A DNA stretch of 10,539 nt from CAIYRG01 sp035318785 (GTDB taxonomy: Bacteria > Pseudomonadota > Alphaproteobacteria > Micropepsales > Micropepsaceae): the NCBI GenBank assembly GCA_035318785.1, contig DATHDZ010000002.1, forward strand, positions 1 through 10,539, written 5' to 3'. Positions within the stretch are counted from its first letter, which is position 1, and each line of letters opens with the position of its first letter. A model generated the notes under the pieces. That model was not told where the DNA came from. It saw only the letters and a program-made list of their open reading frames with translations, and searched no databases. Shown here piece by piece: positions 7,147-10,539 of the stretch. The position numbers were made by a program, and so were the translations under genes.

Positions 7147-7220
7147 CTACGATCGCTTTGGTTTGACCGGAATCGAATAATTCGCCCATGTCATGTGTTT
7201 CGTCCCATTCCAAAACAATT

Positions 7221-7700
7221 CTAAACCCCGGGCGTGAAATTGCGCGCGTCGCGCAAAGCGCGCCGCAACGCCTCGGCGAGATTTGTGCGTTCTTCCGCGC
7301 CGAGGAATGAGCCCACGATCCAGCGCCGGCCGCGAGACACAAGCGCGAGCTCGGCGCCCAAGAGCTCGGGATCGTCGTGGTCTACGCGCAGCCAATAGGG
7401 ATTGATCTCTTCGCGCCACACCTCGCCGCGGGCGCTACGGCGCTCGATCAGAAGCTTCTCGCGGGTCAGCACCAGATGTTCGCGCTTTCTGCTGGCGCGC
7501 ACGCTGGCTCGCATCGCCCAGGCCAAAAGCAACACATCGGCGCCGAAGAACGGCGTGACTGGCCAAGCGCCGCGCAGCGCGAAAAGGATGCCGGCGCAAA
7601 AGCTGACAAGGGCCACGAAGCCGACGACCATCGCGAGACCGCGAGGGCCTAGCGGCTTGTTCGGCTCCAGAATCGCGTCAAAAAAAATGCGCTCGGACAT
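7221..7700 (-). CDS. DUF2244 family inner-membrane protein
   Basis: This 159-residue protein matches the alphaproteobacterial DUF2244 pattern from memory: FDAILEPNKPLGPRG at the N-terminus, two adjacent hydrophobic segments (about 21-42 and 46-64), then a cytoplasmic-looking basic region with HLVLTREKLLIERR, the NPYWLRV motif (100-106), LVSRGRRWIVGSFLG and a helical C-terminus. The function of the family is not known. In related genomes it is often near nth and a PfkB kinase, as here. The ATG at 7700 has no recognisable Shine-Dalgarno sequence. Only about 25 bases separate it from the T-tract of a terminator belonging to the upstream lipoprotein gene. TAGATT (7707-7712 on this strand) is a -10-like hexamer 7 nucleotides before the ATG, so a leaderless transcript is possible; this is inference. 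Confidence 0.88.
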   Translation of the reverse strand: MSERIFFDAILEPNKPLGPRGLAMVVGFVALVSFCAGILFALRGAWPVTPFFGADVLLLAWAMRASVRASRKREHLVLTREKLLIERRSARGEVWREEINPYWLRVDHDDPELLGAELALVSRGRRWIVGSFLGAEERTNLAEALRRALRDARNFTPGV

Positions 7701-7725
7701 GGGCGCAATCTACCCGAAGAACCTG

Positions 7726-7762
7726 AAAAGGAGGAAGCCCGCGTTTTATCGCGAGCTTCCCC
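7726..7762 (-). terminator. Rho-independent terminator downstream of the glycine-zipper lipoprotein gene
   Basis: Read on the minus strand, GGAAGCTCGCG (7760-7750) and CGCGGGCTTCC (7743-7733) form an 11-base-pair stem with one G-U pair, closing a six-base loop ATAAAA. Two more G-U/G-C pairs can extend the base of the stem. The stem is followed by CCTTTTC (T-run at 7729-7726). It begins about 17 bases after the lipoprotein stop codon. On the plus strand no T-run follows the hairpin, so it should act on leftward transcription. Confidence 0.75.
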
Positions 7763-7778
7763 TTCCGGCGCGACGCGA

Positions 7779-8075
7779 TCAACGACCGCAGCGCCGATTA
7801 TATTCAGCCCGTCCACCATGATCGCGCCAGAACGGGTCACCAAGATTGAGCGTGCACGGATCGGTCGCCGCGCCGACCGCCGCGCCACCTAAGCCGCCAA
7901 TAACGGCACCCGCGCCGGCATTACCGGAGAGAGAGCCGATCGCCGCGCCGGCGCCGGCGCCCAACAGCCCACCTGACACCGCCCGATCACCGGGAGTGGT
8001 TCCACAAGCGGACAATGCGAGCGCCGCCACAAGAGCGGCGGACGCCGAAAAAGTCTTGAGATTCATCATCGTCAT
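7779..8075 (-). CDS. Small glycine-zipper lipoprotein
   Basis: This 98-residue protein begins MTMMNLKTF, followed by a hydrophobic stretch and the lipobox LSAC (Cys24), so it should be lipid-anchored after signal peptidase II cleavage. The mature part has a Gly/Ala-rich segment (about 35-69) with repeated GxxxG spacing such as GGLLGAGAGAAIGS and GGLGGAAVGAA. This is a glycine-zipper type transmembrane or membrane-packing region seen in many outer-membrane-associated small lipoproteins. The C-terminus is polar with two cysteines (74 and 96). I chose ATG 8075 because GGGGAAGGA lies just upstream; ATGs at 8069 and 8066 are alternatives, and longer in-frame starts lack a signal-peptide-like N-terminus. 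A strong terminator follows. Its exact role is unknown; envelope integrity or stress functions are common for this class. Confidence 0.88.
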   Translation of the reverse strand: MTMMNLKTFSASAALVAALALSACGTTPGDRAVSGGLLGAGAGAAIGSLSGNAGAGAVIGGLGGAAVGAATDPCTLNLGDPFWRDHGGRAEYNRRCGR

Positions 8076-8197
8076 GTTTCCTTCCCCAATTTGGGTTCGG
8101 GTTGAAAACGGGTCGCACATCGAATCGTTCCCATTTCCTCAAGGAATGGGGCAATCTAACCTTAAGCCTTTCTTTTTCCCTCTTTGGACCTCAGCCC
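8076..8197. promoter_or_regulatory. Divergent lipoprotein/nth intergenic region
   Basis: These 122 bases separate the leftward lipoprotein gene from rightward nth and must include at least the lipoprotein promoter. I see no convincing -35/-10 pair. An imperfect hairpin lies at 8130-8150: CCCATT, a bulged T, CC, loop TCAA, GG, AATGGG. Without a T-run it is more likely an operator or leader structure than a terminator. The 40 bases before nth are pyrimidine-rich and offer only a poor ribosome binding site (GGA at about 8186). Confidence 0.35.
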
Positions 8198-8911
8198 ATG
8201 CCGCGCCCTTTTAAGGCCGCCGAAGCGGCGGAGTTCTTCTCGCGCTTCGCGGCGCAAGATCCCAACCCGCGGACAGAGCTCGCATATAAAAATCCGTACA
8301 CGTTGCTTGTCGCCGTGGTCCTATCGGCGCAGGCGACCGACACCGGCGTCAACAAAGCGACGGCACCGCTTTTTCGGAGCGTCGATTCGCCGCAAAAAAT
8401 GGTTGAGCTCGGCGAGGCGCGCCTGCGCGAAGCGATCAAAACCATCGGGCTTTACCGCAACAAGGCGAAGAACGTGATTGCGCTATCGAAGGCCCTGATC
8501 GCGAATCACGGTGGACAGGTGCCGCAGAATCGCGAGGCGCTCGAGGCCCTTCCCGGCGTGGGACGCAAGACCGCCAACGTGGTGTTGAATGTGGTCTTTG
8601 GCGAGCCGACGATCGCAGTCGATACGCATATTTTCCGCGTCGGCAACCGAACCAATCTCGCGCCGGGAAAAAATCCGCGCGAAGTCGAAGACCGGTTGGA
8701 GAAAATCGTTCCCGAAAAATACAAATTGCACGCGCATCATTGGCTGATCCTGCACGGGCGATATATCTGCGTTGCGCGCAAGCCCAGATGTCCGGACTGC
8801 ATCGTCGCCGATCTGTGCCGCTATGCTGCGAAGACACCGCCTCCCGGTGCCAAACCCGAAGTCGAAAAGAAGATTCTTAAGCAGCGTGCTAAGGCATCCC
8901 GCGCGCGTTGA
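8198..8911 (+). CDS. nth: Endonuclease III (DNA glycosylase/AP lyase)
   Basis: Nth removes oxidised pyrimidines from DNA and cuts the strand by beta-elimination, in base-excision repair. The 237-residue form from ATG 8198 aligns with E. coli Nth (211) from its N-terminus, with a longer basic C-terminal tail. The helix-hairpin-helix motif LPGVGRKTANVVLN (118-131) holds the catalytic Lys124, and VDTHIFRVGNR (141-151) holds the catalytic Asp142. Four cysteines at 191, 198, 201 and 207 (C-x6-C-x2-C-x5-C) bind the [4Fe-4S] cluster. LLVAVVLSAQATDTGVNKAT and HHWLILHGRYIC are near-diagnostic. An in-frame ATG at 8102 would add 32 residues without family support, so I reject it. The last 23 bases overlap the 3' end of the convergent lipoprotein gene. 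Confidence 0.97.
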   Translation: MPRPFKAAEAAEFFSRFAAQDPNPRTELAYKNPYTLLVAVVLSAQATDTGVNKATAPLFRSVDSPQKMVELGEARLREAIKTIGLYRNKAKNVIALSKALIANHGGQVPQNREALEALPGVGRKTANVVLNVVFGEPTIAVDTHIFRVGNRTNLAPGKNPREVEDRLEKIVPEKYKLHAHHWLILHGRYICVARKPRCPDCIVADLCRYAAKTPPPGAKPEVEKKILKQRAKASRAR

Positions 8912-9338
8912 GGCTTTCGACGCAGGCCGGATCGGCCGCCATGTTCATGCCGCGAGGCGCGGTTTCCGAATAGCGCAACTTCAACGCGTCGCCTTCCCGA
9001 TAGAGAAAGAAAAAGATTGAACAGGCCTGCCCGTCATAGCGCCAAAGCTCCGCCTCCATCTCGCGGCGGATGAAATCCGGCGCGCCGTAGCGCGCCCGCA
9101 AGGATTGCGCATCGGTAGGGGGCGGCAGCATCGGCGGCACCATCATTGCCATGACCGGCGCCTGCATAGCGGCGGGCGGGAGCGGGGCCACCGTCATGGG
9201 AGTCGGTACGGGGGTCAGTGTCGCGCTCGCTCTGGGCAAAACTGGCAGCGGCGGGGGCTCCAGCGCGCAAGCGCCGGCGAAAACGAGCACGCCGAGAAGA
9301 CATAGGAGACGGGCTTTTCTTCTTGCCAATACGCGCAA
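8889..9338 (-). CDS. Proline-rich lipoprotein with a small BamE-like C-terminal domain
   Basis: This protein of about 149 residues has a basic N-terminus, a hydrophobic core and the lipobox FAGAC (Cys24), so it is a predicted lipoprotein. Residues 28-74 are a Pro/Met/Ala-rich linker. The C-terminal domain (about 78-149) contains LRARYGAPDFIRRE, ELWRYDGQACSIFFFLY and two cysteines (106 and 139). The pattern G-x-P-x-F...E-x-W-x-Y resembles small SmpA/OmlA (BamE-like) domains, but this is a resemblance only. No ATG lies in frame; TTG at 9338 or TTG at 9329 (preceded by GGATGG) must serve. An ATG at 9342 is one base out of frame and would join this frame if one A of the AAAA run at 9315-9318 were absent. 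Function is unknown, probably envelope-related. The gene overlaps the nth 3' end by 23 bases. Confidence 0.8.
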   Translation of the reverse strand: MRVLARRKARLLCLLGVLVFAGACALEPPPLPVLPRASATLTPVPTPMTVAPLPPAAMQAPVMAMMVPPMLPPPTDAQSLRARYGAPDFIRREMEAELWRYDGQACSIFFFLYREGDALKLRYSETAPRGMNMAADPACVESLNARGMP

Positions 9339-9402
9339 CCATCCGTAATCCGTGAGTTACCGCTTATAGACGGCTCGCACACGCCGCGCCATTGGGGAAC
9401 GC

Positions 9403-10395
9403 ATGGTTCAGACCTATGACGTCATCGGTATCGGCAACGCTATCGTCGATGTGATCTTCGCGGCCTCCGACGAGTTTCTGTTGGAACATGGCATCGCCAA
9501 ATCGGTGATGACCCTGATCGACGAGTTCCGCGCCGTGCGACTGGTCGCGGCGGGCGAGAATGCGAAGGAAAGCTCGGGCGGCTCGGCCGCGAACACCATG
9601 GCGGGACTCGCATCCTTCGGCGCCCAAGGAAGTTTCGTCGGCAAGGTCAAGAACGACCGTCTGGGGTTGAGCTTCGCGCAAGGTTTGCATCGCATCGGCG
9701 TAGATTTCGACACGGCAATGGCGGAGGCGGGGCCCTCTACCGCGTGCTGCGTCATCGCGGTGACGCCGGACGGACAGCGCAGCATGAGCACCTATCTCGG
9801 CGCTTGCCGCGATCTGACGCCGGATGACGTCGACCCCGGGAAAATTGCCGCGGCATCCACGCTCTATATCGAAGGCTATATGTGGGACGATCCCCGTTCC
9901 AAGGCCGCCATCCGCAAAGCCATCGTCGCGGCGAAGCGCGCAGGCCGGCATATCGCGTTCACGCTGTCCGATCCATTCTGCGTCGGACGTTATCGCGCGG
10001 AATTCCTGGAGCTGATGAAACGCGATATCGACATTCTGTTCGCCAATGAGGAAGAGGCCAAAGCTTTGTTCGAGGTGGAAAGTTTCGAACCGGCGCTGCA
10101 GGCTGCGCGCGAATGGCGGGGCCTTGCCGTGCTGACGCGCTCGGAAAAAGGCTGCGTGGTGGCGGACCCGTTAGGAACCGTGCATGTGCAGGCGGCAGAG
10201 CCGGTGGCGAAAGTTCTCGACACGACGGGAGCGGGCGATCAGTTCGCGGCGGGATTCCTGTATGGCCTAACGCGCCAGCGTGATCTGCAGACTTGCGCGC
10301 GGTTGGGCGCCATCGCGGCGGCCGAGATCATCTCGCATTATGGCGCGCGGCCGGAACAATCGTTGAAGGCGCTGGCGGAAAAAGCCGGACTCTGA
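9403..10395 (+). CDS. PfkB-family sugar/nucleoside kinase (adenosine kinase-like)
   Basis: This 330-residue ribokinase-fold enzyme is of the type usually annotated as adenosine kinase in alphaproteobacteria. The nucleotide-sugar-binding region starts with DVIGIGNAIVDVI (6-18). PfkB signature 1 is around SSGGSAANTMAGLASFGA (57-74), with the diglycine motif at 59-60. LFANEEEAKALF (222-233) is the phosphate/Mg region. DTTGAGDQFAAGF (273-285) is PfkB signature 2, with Asp279 as the expected catalytic base and GAGD as the anion hole. It should phosphorylate a 5'- or equivalent hydroxyl using ATP in the cytoplasm; adenosine is the favoured substrate by family resemblance, but the sequence alone does not prove it. 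GGGGA (9394-9398) precedes the ATG. A possible -10 element, TATAGA (9365-9370), has no matching -35. Confidence 0.92.
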   Translation: MVQTYDVIGIGNAIVDVIFAASDEFLLEHGIAKSVMTLIDEFRAVRLVAAGENAKESSGGSAANTMAGLASFGAQGSFVGKVKNDRLGLSFAQGLHRIGVDFDTAMAEAGPSTACCVIAVTPDGQRSMSTYLGACRDLTPDDVDPGKIAAASTLYIEGYMWDDPRSKAAIRKAIVAAKRAGRHIAFTLSDPFCVGRYRAEFLELMKRDIDILFANEEEAKALFEVESFEPALQAAREWRGLAVLTRSEKGCVVADPLGTVHVQAAEPVAKVLDTTGAGDQFAAGFLYGLTRQRDLQTCARLGAIAAAEIISHYGARPEQSLKALAEKAGL

Positions 10396-10399
10396 TCCC

Positions 10400-10424
10400 T
10401 TTATGACAGCGTCTTCGTCATAAA
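10400..10424. terminator. Possible bidirectional terminator hairpin after the PfkB kinase gene
   Basis: A perfect 8-base inverted repeat, TTTATGAC (10400-10407) and GTCATAAA (10417-10424), encloses a 9-base loop just 4 bases after the kinase stop. The stem is AT-rich and gains only AAA/TTT flanks, so it is weaker than a textbook terminator. Its position between two converging genes suggests termination of both. It overlaps the last codons of the acetyltransferase gene on the other strand. Confidence 0.35.
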
Positions 10425-10539
10425 AACGCTCGTTGGCGCGAACGGATAATCGCCGAAGCGCTCGCACAGCGCATATCCCGCCCGCTGATAGGTCCTTATC
10501 GCTGCGTGCGAATAGATGCCGGTTTCTAGTTTCAGTTCG
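10401..10539 (-). CDS. GNAT-family N-acetyltransferase, C-terminal fragment (cut by window edge)
   Basis: Reading leftwards from 10538, one open frame gives 45 residues and a TAA stop at 10403-10401. It begins ELKLETGIYSHAAIRTY and ends with SVFMTKTLS. This matches the C-terminal part of GCN5-related acetyltransferases: LETG at the end of a beta strand, then A..(T/L)Y.R.GY (the helix and strand around the acetyl-CoA site), then FGDY....(T/S)VFM.K.L. The enzyme would transfer an acetyl group from acetyl-CoA to an amine; the substrate is unknown. The N-terminal part lies beyond the right edge. It converges on the PfkB kinase gene with a 5-base gap, and an AT-rich inverted repeat spans its stop codon. 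Confidence 0.82.
   Translation of the reverse strand, partial: ELKLETGIYSHAAIRTYQRAGYALCERFGDYPFAPTSVFMTKTLS

Noticed and set aside
7147..7220. Possible terminator between the second TPR gene and the DUF2244 gene
   Set aside because: Only tiny palindromes (GTAGCTAC, CGAATAATTCG) are present, without GC-rich stems or T-runs; too weak to call.
8102..8197. 32-residue N-terminal extension of endonuclease III from an upstream ATG
   Set aside because: The extension has no family counterpart and runs through the divergent promoter region. ATG 8198 aligns with the known N-terminus.
9364..9951. A 195-codon minus-strand open frame within the PfkB kinase gene
   Set aside because: It is antisense to a clear kinase with both PfkB signatures, and no signal or domain is seen.

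Overview
The window is GC-rich chromosomal DNA with densely packed genes. It looks like an alphaproteobacterium. Three things support this: rph-rdgB-hemW diverging from hrcA-grpE, a DUF2244 membrane protein close to nth and a PfkB-type sugar/adenosine kinase, and short REP-like palindromes with a TTCGACA core. I cannot place the genus from the sequence alone. There is no tRNA, rRNA, CRISPR array, transposase, integrase or phage gene, and no gap between genes exceeds about 140 bases.

Left part (1-1915, minus strand): rph (RNase PH), rdgB (dITP/XTP pyrophosphatase) and hemW (radical-SAM haem chaperone, cut by the window edge) form a tightly coupled operon, with 4-base overlaps at both junctions. 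A 136-base divergent promoter region separates them from hrcA (heat-shock repressor) and grpE (DnaK nucleotide exchange factor) on the plus strand. No CIRCE operator is visible here, so HrcA probably acts elsewhere.

Middle part (3795-7146, plus strand): a dimeric REP-like palindrome runs into the leader of dapB (lysine/peptidoglycan precursor synthesis). After dapB come two secreted tetratricopeptide-repeat (TPR) proteins in tandem. Both are 399 residues long and both consist of 59 N-terminal residues plus exactly ten 34-residue TPRs. Both also have cysteines at positions 31 and 43. They are clear paralogues of unknown function and the least explained part of the window.

Right part (7147-10539): a DUF2244 inner-membrane protein and a small glycine-zipper lipoprotein lie on the minus strand, separated by a strong intrinsic terminator. 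nth (endonuclease III) is on the plus strand. Its 3' end overlaps that of a convergent proline-rich lipoprotein gene that appears to start with TTG. A PfkB-family kinase on the plus strand follows, then the C-terminal end of a GNAT acetyltransferase on the minus strand, cut by the right edge.

Most genes are conserved housekeeping functions (RNA 3'-end trimming, nucleotide-pool cleaning, protein folding, lysine synthesis, base-excision repair). I found no convincing new defence or mobile system. The items most worth a second look are the TPR pair, the REP-like element at the dapB start, the terminator directly in front of the DUF2244 gene, and the start of the proline-rich lipoprotein.
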